Assembly: GCA_045534775.1 (NCBI GenBank)
Contig: JAZSKI010000030.1
Coordinates: 1-10,636, forward strand
DNA: 10,636 nt
Reading direction: 5' to 3'
From: JAZOTK01 sp045534775
GTDB taxonomy: Bacteria; Bacillota; Clostridia; RUG12999
This document shows positions 1 through 7,201 of this stretch, one piece after another (within the stretch, counting starts at the first letter, position 1; every line of letters begins with the position of its first letter). The notes under the pieces were generated by a model, which did not search any database, was not told the origin of the DNA, and saw nothing but the letters and a program-made list of their open reading frames with translations. Position numbers and translations under genes: made by a program.

Positions 1-46
1 AAAAAATATCTCCCAAAGTGACATCTGGACAACATATCACTCTGGG
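1..46 (-). terminator. Probable intrinsic terminator of the tnpV cassette
   Basis: On the minus strand, just after the stop of the secreted-protein gene, an imperfect stem can form. On the plus strand the arms are CCCAAAGTGA at 12-21 and TCACTCTGGG at 37-46, with one G-U pair. Six T residues follow on the minus strand (plus-strand A 1-6), about five bases beyond the stem. This fits a rho-independent terminator for the three-gene cassette, although the gap before the T run makes it less than ideal and the window edge cuts off what follows. Confidence 0.5.
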
Positions 47-54
47 GATTTTAA

Positions 55-618
55 TCATTTACTCTCCAATATAAGTTTTCTTGCAAGTATAAACAAGCTA
101 TTATCAACTGACGGAATATCTCTTGAAAGAGGATCTTTCATATATTCAACATTAGGATTAAAGTCAGGCTTTACAGATTGATAAATCCTTGTTCGTGCAT
201 TGAACTCTGCTTCTGCATAAGTGATTTTGCCTGTTTTATAATCTTCAATTACGGGTGCAATGATAGTTCTGACTTTTTCAAGATTATTTGTATAAAAATC
301 AGGTCGCAAATACATATCACGATATTGCCATATTGCAGCATTGGCTATATCAACAAGTTCGCCATAGCTATAACCATTAGTCTGTCCTTTAAGGAAAGCA
401 TCAAAGAATATGCGATTTGATTTTGCTCGTGCATCAGAATACCCCAATCCGTTCTGAACTTCGGTTAAAATATCTCCGATGCAACTTTCAACAAAAACGA
501 TTGCTTCATTTGATGCATTGCAGGGTGCCGATTCTCTTGGCACCTCTGCTGCACTTACAGAAAAAGAAGTTATTAAAACTGATACGATTGATATGATGGA
601 TATGATTAATTTCTTCAT
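55..618 (-). CDS. Secreted protein of unknown function
   Basis: A 187-residue protein that I do not recognise. The first 24 residues form a classic Sec signal peptide: MKK, then a hydrophobic core rich in I, V, S and L, ending SVSAAE with likely cleavage after an Ala near residue 23 or 24. There is no second membrane segment, sortase motif or lipobox, so the mature protein is probably released. Two cysteines shortly after the cleavage site (about residues 33 and 46) could form a disulfide. The rest is mixed and looks alpha-helical, with many aromatic and acidic residues (WQYRDMYLRP, PVIEDYKTGKITYAEAE). The start is supported by GGAGG at a suitable distance. It lies 22 bases after the DUF6809-like gene on the same strand, so it is probably the last gene of the tnpV transcript. 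An exported partner is unexpected there. Being a gene is well supported; its function is not. Confidence 0.8.
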   Translation of the reverse strand: MKKLIISIISIVSVLITSFSVSAAEVPRESAPCNASNEAIVFVESCIGDILTEVQNGLGYSDARAKSNRIFFDAFLKGQTNGYSYGELVDIANAAIWQYRDMYLRPDFYTNNLEKVRTIIAPVIEDYKTGKITYAEAEFNARTRIYQSVKPDFNPNVEYMKDPLSRDIPSVDNSLFILARKLILESK

Positions 619-640
619 TTAAAAATTCCTCCGTAATAAT

Positions 641-928
641 TTAATCTTTCAGAATGATGCTGTAGTCAGAAAACAAGCTATCACACATCAACAGAACACC
701 AAGTCTGAATCCGATTTTGAAATTCTCAACATCGCTTGTAGCACTTATTTCATCACTTGCATTTACAAGGTCATTAAAAAGCTTTAAGTTTTCGCCGTTT
801 AATTCTTTTGTCAGTTTGCTTTCAATGTCAGAAAAAGTCTTTAAAGCTTTTTCGTATGGTAACTTTTTTCTGTTTCGATTTTCATTTGGATTGATATTTC
901 CATAATATAATTCGTCAAGAAAGCTCAT
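641..928 (-). CDS. DUF6809-like small protein
   Basis: A 95-residue soluble protein starting MSFLDELYYGNINPNE. From memory, this opening and the later FKIGFRLGVLLMCD segment match a family of small clostridial proteins of unknown function (DUF6809) often seen in mobile or accessory regions. The reading frame extends 28 codons further upstream, but the ATG ending at 928 is preferred: it has GGAGGTG just before it and the family begins at MSFL. This ATG overlaps the tnpV stop as ATGA, which suggests translational coupling. The protein is mostly charged and probably helical, with no signal peptide, membrane segment or metal motif. The partnership with TnpV suggests a role tied to a mobile element, but the biochemical function is unknown. 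Confidence 0.8.
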   Translation of the reverse strand: MSFLDELYYGNINPNENRNRKKLPYEKALKTFSDIESKLTKELNGENLKLFNDLVNASDEISATSDVENFKIGFRLGVLLMCDSLFSDYSIILKD

Positions 929-1311
929 TTTCGCACCTCCATAGAGCACACAAATTCTCGCAATACAATTTCTTCTGCGGAATGTTTTATGTTGTTCATT
1001 GCACCAACCCAAACCATTTGGTCTTTTGCTTTTAGTTCTTCGGTAACGCCTTGTTTGGCTGCCATGTCTTTTATGAGCTTATCAACCATTTCTTTTGCAG
1101 TTGTGTCAACTTCTTCAAGATATGCAAGCCAAGTTCCGTCAAGCATTTTCATTGAGTAGAAAGCGGGGCGGTTTTCCTTGATAAATATTGAGTGCAATCT
1201 GCCATACTTCCCAATGTTGTAAACCTTGTCATCAGGTACAGTCAGGTTTGGAATGTAGTAATCACCGTTTCTTACATACTCAATTCCGTTCTCAATAATT
1301 TTCTCCTTCAT
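925..1311 (-). CDS. tnpV: TnpV-family transposon-associated protein
   Basis: A 128-residue protein resembling TnpV, an accessory protein first described on Tn4451-type clostridial mobilizable transposons and now common in gut Firmicutes. Family features seen are the GDYYIPNLTVPDD opening (about residues 16-28), the IGKYGRLHSIFIKENRPAFY segment (about 33-52), the LDGTWLAYLEEVD segment, and the tail with GVTEELKAKDQMVWVGAMNNIK. Its biochemical role is not established; it is not a transposase. The start has a strong AAAGGAGG site, and a sigma-A-like promoter lies 30-60 bases upstream. The stop overlaps the next start by ATGA. No tnpX-like recombinase is present in the window, so this is either the edge of a larger element or a leftover cassette. 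Confidence 0.85.
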   Translation of the reverse strand: MKEKIIENGIEYVRNGDYYIPNLTVPDDKVYNIGKYGRLHSIFIKENRPAFYSMKMLDGTWLAYLEEVDTTAKEMVDKLIKDMAAKQGVTEELKAKDQMVWVGAMNNIKHSAEEIVLREFVCSMEVRK

Positions 1312-1342
1312 TGTGAAGTACCTCCTTTAATTTGGTATCTTC

Positions 1343-1371
1343 ATTTTATCAGAAGGCATTTACTTTGACGA
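1343..1371 (-). promoter_or_regulatory. Sigma-A-like promoter for the tnpV cassette
   Basis: Read on the minus strand, the sequence TCGTCA, a 17-base spacer and TAAAAT sits just upstream of the tnpV ribosome site. The -10 box matches TATAAT at five of six positions and the -35 box matches TTGACA at four of six. The position suits tnpV and lies after the terminator of the upstream operon, so the cassette is probably transcribed on its own. Confidence 0.5.
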
Positions 1372-1381
1372 ATGTGCGGAT

Positions 1382-1423
1382 AAAAAAGAAAAAGCCGAAA
1401 ACCCATTTTACTGAGTTTTCAGC
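1382..1423 (-). terminator. Strong intrinsic terminator after the amidohydrolase gene
   Basis: On the minus strand an 11-base stem forms between GCTGAAAACTC (plus-strand 1413-1423) and GGGTTTTCGGC (plus-strand 1394-1404), with an 8-base loop and two G-U pairs. It is followed at once by a T-rich tail, TTTTTCTTTTTT. This is a textbook rho-independent terminator about 95 bases beyond the amidohydrolase stop. It closes the long minus-strand array and insulates it from the tnpV cassette. The remaining bases of the 1312-1519 gap hold only the tnpV promoter and a doubtful 15-codon frame. Confidence 0.85.
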
Positions 1424-1519
1424 TCTATCTTTTGCCTTTGCTATGCCAATTCAGCTAAATTTTCATATTTTTCAAAATTACTTCCTTATCTGGTCTTGGC
1501 ATTTGCTGCACCCTCTTTT

Positions 1520-2683
1520 TTATTTTAAATATTCCTCTGCCAGCTTTGACATCACCATACAGCCTGTTTTCAGGGCTGATTCATCTATGGTGAATTTATT
1601 GCTGTGGATTGAATGGACTATTCCTTCTTTTTTGTTTGCTATTCCTAAATTGAAATACACCGCCGGTACTTTTTCGGCAAAAAATGCGAAATCCTCTCCG
1701 CCCATCGAACATTGGTCGAAGTATCTTATATTCTCTTTTCCGATAATTTTTTCTGCCGCCGTTTCAAGAGTTTTGCACATATCCTTGTGAGATATTGTAG
1801 GCGGGTACAGCTTTATGATTTTTATTTCCGCTGTGCCGCCGTGGCTTTCTGCTACCAGCTTTGCTCTTTTTTCTACAGCTCCTGTCAGGAATTTTCTTGT
1901 TTTCTCCGAGCTGCAACGGATAGTGCCCTTGATATGTACCTCATCGGGAATTACATTATAATTTACGCCGCCGTTTACCGCCGTAACGGAAATTACCGCA
2001 GGTTCTCCCGGCGTAATATTTCTTGATACTACACTTTGAACGGTGGTTATAAAATTGCTTGCCATCACTATACTGTCTATAACCTTATCGGGGTGTCCTG
2101 CGTGACCGCCTTTGCCTTTAAATACCAAATCAAACTCATCTATCGACGCCATAACCGCACCGCTTTTTATCATAATCTGTCCTGCCGAGGCATCGGGTGA
2201 TACGTGGAGTGCCGCCGCCGCATCTACCGCAGGATTTTCCATTACCCCTTCATTTATCATAGGAACAGCACCGCCGATACCCTCCTCGGCAGGCTGGAAT
2301 ACCAGACGGACTCCGCCCTTCAGGGTATCTTTGATTTTATTTAACACATAAGCTGTACCCAACAAAATCGCCGTATGGGCATCGTGACCGCAGGCGTGCA
2401 TTTTTCCTTCTTTTTTTGAAGCAAAGGGCAGTCCCGTTTCTTCTTTTACGGGAAGCGCATCTATATCGGCGCGGAGCAAAATCGTCTTGCCTTCGCCGCC
2501 GATTATGTCAGCTACCACGCCTGTTTTTGCCATTTTCTTATAGGGAATTCCCCATTTTTCAAGGGTTTCGCAGATAAGCGCCGAGGTTTCAAATTCTTCA
2601 AAGCCCAGTTCGGGAGTCTCGTGGATTTTCCTTCTCAGGGTGATTACTTCGTTTTCTATTTCGTTACAATATTTTTCTGTCAT
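1520..2683 (-). CDS. M20D-family amidohydrolase (N-acyl-amino acid or peptide deacylase)
   Basis: A 387-residue cytosolic metallohydrolase of the M20D group, which includes hippurate hydrolases, IAA-amino acid hydrolases and N-acetyldiaminopimelate deacetylases. Visible motifs are RRKIHETPELGFEE (residues 17-30), LRADIDALPVKEETGLPF (70-87), MHACGHDAHT (95-104) with metal-ligand candidates C98 and H100, PAEEG with E133 and E134, H160 in ALHV, and a C-terminal HSIHSNKF with H360. The lid dimerisation domain lies roughly at residues 175-290, carrying KGKGGHAGHP. Full family length with all ligands present suggests an active enzyme. The frame opens 18 codons earlier, but the ATG ending at 2683 is chosen because AAGGAGGAG precedes it and homologues start there. 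It begins inside the end of the small Cys-rich gene (20-base overlap), which suggests coupling. The exact substrate cannot be told from sequence. Confidence 0.9.
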   Translation of the reverse strand: MTEKYCNEIENEVITLRRKIHETPELGFEEFETSALICETLEKWGIPYKKMAKTGVVADIIGGEGKTILLRADIDALPVKEETGLPFASKKEGKMHACGHDAHTAILLGTAYVLNKIKDTLKGGVRLVFQPAEEGIGGAVPMINEGVMENPAVDAAAALHVSPDASAGQIMIKSGAVMASIDEFDLVFKGKGGHAGHPDKVIDSIVMASNFITTVQSVVSRNITPGEPAVISVTAVNGGVNYNVIPDEVHIKGTIRCSSEKTRKFLTGAVEKRAKLVAESHGGTAEIKIIKLYPPTISHKDMCKTLETAAEKIIGKENIRYFDQCSMGGEDFAFFAEKVPAVYFNLGIANKKEGIVHSIHSNKFTIDESALKTGCMVMSKLAEEYLK

Positions 2684-2819
2684 TTTTCTCCTCCTTAGCC
2701 TCGGACGGGCTGTAATATGCACAGCTTTCATTGGCATAGCCCGAAGAAACAGGCATAACCATCGTACATTTTCCGTTCTTCTGATATTTACATTCCTGAG
2801 TACAGTTTATATTGAGCAT
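2664..2819 (-). CDS. Small Cys-rich protein, possibly metal-binding
   Basis: A 51-residue protein with four cysteines (C6, C10, C18, C33) in the pattern NCTQECKYQKNGKC, then ESCAYY. Similar short proteins are frequent in Clostridia and, as I recall, are often labelled hydroxymyristoyl-ACP dehydratase. That label cannot fit a protein this small with no hotdog fold. The cysteine spacing suggests a small zinc or iron-sulfur knuckle, which is inference. The tail is highly charged (AKEEKNDRKIL). The start is the ATG ending at 2819, with an AAGGGAAG-like site upstream. A GTG 16 codons earlier is in frame but has no ribosome site and nearly abuts the coaX stop. It lies between coaX and the amidohydrolase gene, overlapping the latter by 20 bases. 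Function unknown. Confidence 0.75.
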   Translation of the reverse strand: MLNINCTQECKYQKNGKCTMVMPVSSGYANESCAYYSPSEAKEEKNDRKIL

Positions 2820-2856
2820 TCGCTCGCTTCCCTTCGCAAAAAATCCGTTATATGGG

Positions 2857-3624
2857 TTATTTTGCACAATTCTTGTACAACATATTCAAGCCTTCAAGGG
2901 TTAATTTTGAATTTATTACGTCAATGGATTTTGAGCTTTCGGAAATCATACGTGCAAGTCCTCCCGTTGCAACGGTGGTAGCTTTGCCGCCCAGCTCTTT
3001 TTTAAAGCCTTCAATCATATAATCCACGCCGCCTACATAGCTGAAAAACATACCCGATTGCATAGCGTGAATAGTGCTGTCGCCTATCATTTTATCAGGT
3101 TTTGCTATCTCTACCCTGGGCAGCTTCGCCGTATTCTGATAAAGAGCGTCCAGGGAAATTTTTATACCCGGACAGATAGCACCGCCTAAGTATTCGCCTT
3201 TTCCCGATACACCGCAATAGGTGGTTGCCGTACCGAAATCCACGATTATCAGCGGTCCTCCGTAAAGCTCGTAGGCCGCATAAGCGTTGACCAGCCTGTC
3301 TGCACCTATTTCCTTAGGATTGGGGTAGGCAATTTTTATTCCGAAATCCATCTGACTTGTTACTATAATGGGTCTATGTCCCAGATATTTTCTTATAGAA
3401 TGTTCCATAGAATACATCACAGGTGGTACAACCGATGAAATTATGGTTCCGGCAATATCTTCGGGGTTTATTCCCTGCAACCGTATCATATTCAGGAAAA
3501 ACATACCTATCTCATCCGCCGTACTGTTACGCTGTGTTGTCATTCTCCAGCTTGCTTTTAAAATATCATTTTCGTAAATACCAAAAACCGTATTGGTATT
3601 TCCCACGTCAATTACCAGATTCAT
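2857..3624 (-). CDS. coaX: Type III pantothenate kinase CoaX
   Basis: A 255-residue enzyme that phosphorylates pantothenate, the first committed step of coenzyme A synthesis. It belongs to the ASKHA superfamily, and this type is neither inhibited by CoA nor related to CoaA. Motifs are DVGNTNTVFGIY (residues 6-17, phosphate loop), GADRLVNAYAAY (107-118, with catalytic Asp109), VDFGTATT (128-135) and GGAICPGI (147-154). The length is typical. The start has AAAGGTGA upstream. It lies 20 bases after birA in the same direction. Adjacency of birA and coaX is common in Firmicutes and pairs two cofactor steps that feed acyl metabolism. Nothing is missing or odd. Confidence is very high. Confidence 0.97.
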   Translation of the reverse strand: MNLVIDVGNTNTVFGIYENDILKASWRMTTQRNSTADEIGMFFLNMIRLQGINPEDIAGTIISSVVPPVMYSMEHSIRKYLGHRPIIVTSQMDFGIKIAYPNPKEIGADRLVNAYAAYELYGGPLIIVDFGTATTYCGVSGKGEYLGGAICPGIKISLDALYQNTAKLPRVEIAKPDKMIGDSTIHAMQSGMFFSYVGGVDYMIEGFKKELGGKATTVATGGLARMISESSKSIDVINSKLTLEGLNMLYKNCAK

Positions 3625-3644
3625 AAACCGTCACCTTTCTTAAC

Positions 3645-4349
3645 TCAGCAATATCCGTAAATCCCTCTGACCGAGACTTCGCCTGAGTTTATGCTGATTT
3701 TTTCACCGTTTTTTTCTATTATCAGATTCCCGTTTTCCGCAACGTCTGTTGCCTTTGCTTCATATTCGCCGTCAGGTGAAATGATTTTCACCTCTTTAGC
3801 TATGGTAAGACAATATTTTTTATATTTACATATCACCTTCGTGATGTTGATATTTTCCAGTTTATTAAGCAGTCTTTCCGTAAACTCCGCCGCCGAGGCT
3901 TCCGCATATAGCTCCTTTAAAGCTATTGCAGTTATGCCTTCGCCCTGCGGCGCTGTTTCAACATTTATCCCTATTCCGCATATAGCGTAATACTGCCCAT
4001 CTTTTTCCGTAAGCTCACACAGTATTCCGCATAACTTCCTGCCGTCTGCCACGATGTCGTTAGGCCATTTTATACCGCAGGCTATGCCGCAATATTCCTC
4101 TATAGCTTCCACCGCCGCCACCGCCGCACCAAAGCCCGTCAGCGGCGCTTTTTCCGTCTCAAAATCCACCTTAAAGGCTACGGAAAGATAAACGTTTCCG
4201 CCTTCGGGCGAAATCCAGCTTCTGCCCCGTCTGCCACGTCCTGCCGTCTGTTTTTTTGCCACAACCGCCCGCCTGTCGCAAAGGTCAGGGTGATTTTTCA
4301 AATAAGTGTTTGTTGATTCTATTATATCAAAAAATTCTGTTTTCATCAT
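3645..4349 (-). CDS. birA: Biotin--[acetyl-CoA-carboxylase] ligase, single-domain
   Basis: A 234-residue biotin protein ligase that makes biotinyl-AMP and transfers biotin to the conserved lysine of carrier proteins such as AccB. Motifs are ESTNTYLK (residues 11-18), GRGRRGRSW (37-45, biotinyl-AMP loop), KWPNDIV (94-100), GRKLCGIL (103-110, with the conserved lysine) and GIGINV (125-130). The protein lacks the N-terminal winged-helix DNA-binding domain of E. coli BirA, so it is a class I enzyme that should not repress biotin genes directly. A short C-terminal SH3-like segment follows the catalytic core. The first ATG overlaps the phosphoesterase stop as ATGA, and a second ATG follows immediately. 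No strong ribosome site is seen, so translation probably depends on coupling. Confidence 0.95.
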   Translation of the reverse strand: MMKTEFFDIIESTNTYLKNHPDLCDRRAVVAKKQTAGRGRRGRSWISPEGGNVYLSVAFKVDFETEKAPLTGFGAAVAAVEAIEEYCGIACGIKWPNDIVADGRKLCGILCELTEKDGQYYAICGIGINVETAPQGEGITAIALKELYAEASAAEFTERLLNKLENINITKVICKYKKYCLTIAKEVKIISPDGEYEAKATDVAENGNLIIEKNGEKISINSGEVSVRGIYGYC

Positions 4350-4816
4350 ATTGTATCTATTATACAGCCTCTGATTTCGCCGTCTTCTATTTCAATTACT
4401 CCATAGCTTTCTTCGCCGCGGTATGCACCGCTACCCGGATTTAATATCGGAATACCGTCCTCACAGTCCCATTTTGCCTGATGGGTATGACCATAAAGAA
4501 TACAGTCTGCACCTATCTCTGCACCGTATTTGCGAAGCTCATATTCCGAAGCTTTCACACCGAAAAGGTGACCGTGGGTTATGAGGATTTTAAGACCTTC
4601 CGCCTCCACTACCTTTGTAGCCGCCTCGTCGCTTGAAAAATCGCAGTTTCCACGTACATATTCAAATTTTGTTTCGGGATAAATATAGGTCAGATTTTCA
4701 ATATCGCGGAGGTTATCACCCAGATGTACCACTAAATCGCAGGGGATATTTTCAATTACCTTTTCCATATAATCGCAATTTCCGTGGGAATCGCCGAAAA
4801 CGAGAATTCTGTACAT
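4346..4816 (-). CDS. YfcE/MJ0936-family metallophosphoesterase
   Basis: A 156-residue calcineurin-like phosphodiesterase. All metal-binding motifs are present: GDSHGN (residues 8-13), HLGDN (31-35), GNCD (56-59), THGH (80-83) and GHTH (109-112). These bind a two-metal centre, typically with Mn or Ni in characterised relatives. The family acts on phosphodiesters in vitro, but the natural substrate of most members is unknown. The length is typical and the enzyme is cytosolic. The start has AAAGGATGG and lies one base after the ttcA-like stop, while its own stop overlaps the birA start. The tight packing shows that it belongs to the housekeeping operon. The family call is secure; the substrate is unknown. 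Confidence 0.95.
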   Translation of the reverse strand: MYRILVFGDSHGNCDYMEKVIENIPCDLVVHLGDNLRDIENLTYIYPETKFEYVRGNCDFSSDEAATKVVEAEGLKILITHGHLFGVKASEYELRKYGAEIGADCILYGHTHQAKWDCEDGIPILNPGSGAYRGEESYGVIEIEDGEIRGCIIDTI

Positions 4817-4817
4817 G

Positions 4818-5519
4818 TTACCATCCTTTTATCTCCGAATTTTTTATTGCGTGGAAAACTCTGTCCTTAAGACCGGGGTTTTCGCGGGCAAGACTTCTGA
4901 CAAGTTCTTTCATATACTGCCGTCTGGTCGTTCCATCGGCAGGGCATTGATTTTTTATTACGGGCACTGCGTTTGCCGAAACAAATCTTTTAATTTCTTT
5001 TTCGGGCATATATAAAAACGGGCGTATTAAATATATTTCTTTCCTGTCCAGAAAGGTTACGGGTGAAAAACAATTTATCCTAGCTTCGTTGAAAAGACAC
5101 AGAAAAAAGGTTTCTATCACGTCATCCAGATGATGACCCAACGCCACCTTACGGCACCCGTATGCCAATGCCGCCTCGTGAAGTGCACCTCTTCGCATTT
5201 TCGCACATAAGGAGCACGGATTGGATTCTTCTCTTATGTCAAAAATGATTTTTGCTATCTCTGTTTTCTCAATATGAAGTTCAATATCATTGTCGCGACA
5301 CAGGTTTATAAGAGGCTCATAGTCGTCCTCATATCCCAGTGACAACGCTATAGCCATCATTTCAAATTTTTTGGGATAAAATCTTTGAAGATTTTTCATT
5401 GCCAGCATCAGGGTTACACTATCTTTGCCGCCCGATACGCCTACGGCAATTCTGTCGCCCTCGCTTATCATATTATAATCGTCTACCGCCCGTCTGGTAT
5501 AGCTTAAAATTTTTCGCAT
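4818..5519 (-). CDS. ttcA: TtcA-like tRNA 2-thiocytidine synthetase (ATP pyrophosphatase, Fe-S)
   Basis: A 233-residue PP-loop enzyme. Motifs are SGGKDS (residues 29-34, ATP pyrophosphatase loop), NPCSLCAKMRRG (100-111) with C102 and C105, GHHLDDVIETFF (128-139), and QCPADGTTRRQ with C192. Two cysteines in CxxC plus one distal cysteine is the ligand set for the 4Fe-4S cluster in TtcA, which adenylates and thiolates cytidine 32 of certain tRNAs. The absence of a long C-terminal domain and of TilS motifs argues against lysidine synthetase. This clostridial version is shorter than E. coli TtcA and has a CPADGTTRR tail motif, so the target base may differ. AAGGAA precedes the start. A hairpin lies about 20 bases upstream, between this gene and the symporter. 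It is followed after one base by the phosphoesterase gene. Confidence 0.88.
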   Translation of the reverse strand: MRKILSYTRRAVDDYNMISEGDRIAVGVSGGKDSVTLMLAMKNLQRFYPKKFEMMAIALSLGYEDDYEPLINLCRDNDIELHIEKTEIAKIIFDIREESNPCSLCAKMRRGALHEAALAYGCRKVALGHHLDDVIETFFLCLFNEARINCFSPVTFLDRKEIYLIRPFLYMPEKEIKRFVSANAVPVIKNQCPADGTTRRQYMKELVRSLARENPGLKDRVFHAIKNSEIKGW

Positions 5520-5542
5520 AGTTTTGTTCCTTAATTTTAATT

Positions 5543-5580
5543 CAGGGCTGCCTGCATATTTTTTATAGCAAACAGCCCTG
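5543..5580 (-). other. Inverted repeat between the symporter and ttcA genes
   Basis: Perfect 8-base arms CAGGGCTG (5543-5550) and CAGCCCTG (5573-5580) enclose a 22-base AT-rich loop. The structure lies 4 bases after the symporter stop and about 20 bases before the ttcA ribosome site. On the minus strand the stem is followed by AATTAAAATT and not by a clean T run, so it is a poor intrinsic terminator. It may act as a processing site, a 3' stabiliser of the upstream message or a partial terminator that lowers flow into the ttcA block. Confidence 0.5.
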
Positions 5581-5584
5581 TTAT

Positions 5585-7129
5585 TTATTGCTTAATTTTT
5601 ACCTTTACAAGCTCAAACTCATCTTTTATTTCCTGTGAAGGCTCTTTGTCAAGAAGGCTGACAACTATTATTAAAATCAGCGAAATCAAAAAGCCGGGGA
5701 TAATTTCATACATATCCCAAAGTCCGCCGCTGAGTGCAGGGAACTTAAGTAACCACGGAATATTAAAAAGACCTGTGGTTTTATATGCCCAGAAGAGAGA
5801 TACAACCGCACCGGACACAATACCGCTTACCGCACCCTTAAGGGTAACTCGTTTCCAATAAAGTGATAAGAGAATGATAGGTCCGAAGGCTGAACCGAAG
5901 CCTGCCCACGCCTTTGATACAAGCTCAAATACAAGGCTCTTCTCATCTGTTGCAATAAGAATCGCCAGTGCCGATACAACCAGTACCGCTATTCTGCCTG
6001 ACCACATTTCCTGTTTTTTTGTCATATTGGGTTTAAGCTTTCTGTGAATATCTCCCGAAAATGCAGAGGATGCAACAAGCAGCATTGAATCTGCTGTGCT
6101 CATAACTGCCGCAAGGATTGCGGAAAGCAGAACGCCTACTATTACTGTGGGGAAATATTGGTTACACATAGCCATAAATATTTTTTCCTGGTTGCCGTCT
6201 CCTATGCTCGGAACTGCGAATTTACCTACAATACCTACTAAAATAGCCCCGATAAGTGAAATTATAACCCAAATCATAGCTATGATAGTTGCCGGACGAA
6301 CCTCTTTAGGACTTCTGATACCCATAAATCTTACAAGAATATGAGGCATACCGAAATAGCCCAGACCCCATGCAATAGCTGATACAACACCCATAACGCC
6401 GATTGATTCTGTGCTTGTTATGGATTTAAGCTCAGTAAGAAGTGCTGTAGCATCTGCAGGGCTGATTTTTGTCATTGCAATTATGGGAACTACTACTATT
6501 GCCACAAACATAAGGATTCCCTGAATAAAGTCTGTCCAGCATACCGCCAGGAAGCCTCCCAGGAAGGTATAGGCAATAATTACTATCGCACCGATGAACA
6601 AAGCGTTGGTGTATGTAAGTCCGTAGTTACCGAATACCACCGTAAAGAGCGATGCGCCTGCGCTGAACTGTGCCGCTGTGTATACAATGAAAAACACAAG
6701 CAGAATTATCGCTGAAATCATACGGAGCTTGCCGCCCTTATCCTTAAATCTGTTTTCAAAATAATCGGGGATGGTGATAGAATCTCCCGCTACCTCTGTA
6801 TAGGTTCTCAGTCTCTTTGCCACAAAGAGCCAGTTTAAGAGAGTACCTACAGCAAGACCCAGCGCCGTCCAGAAGGCTTCGCTGCTGCCTGCAAGTCCGA
6901 GATATGCAAGACCGGGCAGACCCATAAGGAGCCAACCGCTCATATCTGATGCCTGAGCGCTCATCGCTGTTACCCAGGGATTAAGCTGCCTGCCGCCTAA
7001 AACAAAGTCTGACAAGCTTTTTGATTTTTTAAACTGCATCGCACCCATAAAAAGCATTATTGCACCATATATAACAAATATGATTGCAATGGCTACAGGA
7101 TTTGCTACAGTTAACGCATTATTTACCAT
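5585..7129 (-). CDS. putP: Sodium:solute symporter, PutP (sodium/proline) type
   Basis: A 514-residue inner-membrane carrier of the SSS family with about 13 hydrophobic helices, matching the usual length of PutP near 500. It resembles E. coli PutP around the sodium site: AQASDMSGWLLMGLPG (residues 58-73, with D62 and S64 equivalent to the known Asp55 and Ser57), and MSTADSMLLV (343-352, with S344 and T345 equivalent to Ser340 and Thr341). YTEVAGDSITIPDYFENRF (110-128) and GGFLAVCWTDFIQG (191-204) are further family motifs. Proline is the best guess for the substrate. Its place directly after two sugar-type dehydrogenases and a nucleotidyltransferase leaves a polyol or other solute possible. 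The frame opens 23 codons earlier, but the ATG ending at 7129 has AAAGGAT and begins just before the first helix. A 72-base gap precedes it, with no clear promoter. Confidence 0.9.
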   Translation of the reverse strand: MVNNALTVANPVAIAIIFVIYGAIMLFMGAMQFKKSKSLSDFVLGGRQLNPWVTAMSAQASDMSGWLLMGLPGLAYLGLAGSSEAFWTALGLAVGTLLNWLFVAKRLRTYTEVAGDSITIPDYFENRFKDKGGKLRMISAIILLVFFIVYTAAQFSAGASLFTVVFGNYGLTYTNALFIGAIVIIAYTFLGGFLAVCWTDFIQGILMFVAIVVVPIIAMTKISPADATALLTELKSITSTESIGVMGVVSAIAWGLGYFGMPHILVRFMGIRSPKEVRPATIIAMIWVIISLIGAILVGIVGKFAVPSIGDGNQEKIFMAMCNQYFPTVIVGVLLSAILAAVMSTADSMLLVASSAFSGDIHRKLKPNMTKKQEMWSGRIAVLVVSALAILIATDEKSLVFELVSKAWAGFGSAFGPIILLSLYWKRVTLKGAVSGIVSGAVVSLFWAYKTTGLFNIPWLLKFPALSGGLWDMYEIIPGFLISLILIIVVSLLDKEPSQEIKDEFELVKVKIKQ

Positions 7130-7201
7130 TTTAAAAATCCTTTCTGCCTGCAAAGTAATTATGTGTTCCGGTATCGCCGCAGGTACGCGAAAAATCATAT
7201 T

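Noticed and set aside
929..1012. 28-codon N-terminal extension of the DUF6809-like protein
   Set aside because: It is read out of frame through the end of tnpV. The ATGA overlap, GGAGGTG site and family-like MSFL start support the shorter gene.
1455..1502. 15-codon minus-strand frame (MPRPDKEVILKNMKI) just after the amidohydrolase, with a GAGGG-like site 8 bases upstream
   Set aside because: It is too short to support without conservation data and lies in the leader to a terminator. A chance ribosome-like site is likely in AT-rich DNA.
1332..1790. 152-codon plus-strand open frame
   Set aside because: It lies mostly antisense to the amidohydrolase gene, which has full family motifs, and it crosses the intrinsic terminator. 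Its product has no recognisable domain. It is a shadow frame.
2820..2867. N-terminal extension of the Cys-rich protein from a GTG codon
   Set aside because: No ribosome site precedes the GTG and the family-like NCTQEC opening begins at the internal ATG.
7130..7198. 23-codon N-terminal extension of the symporter
   Set aside because: The extension has no hydrophobic or conserved content, and the internal ATG ending at 7129 has an AAAGGAT site at good spacing.
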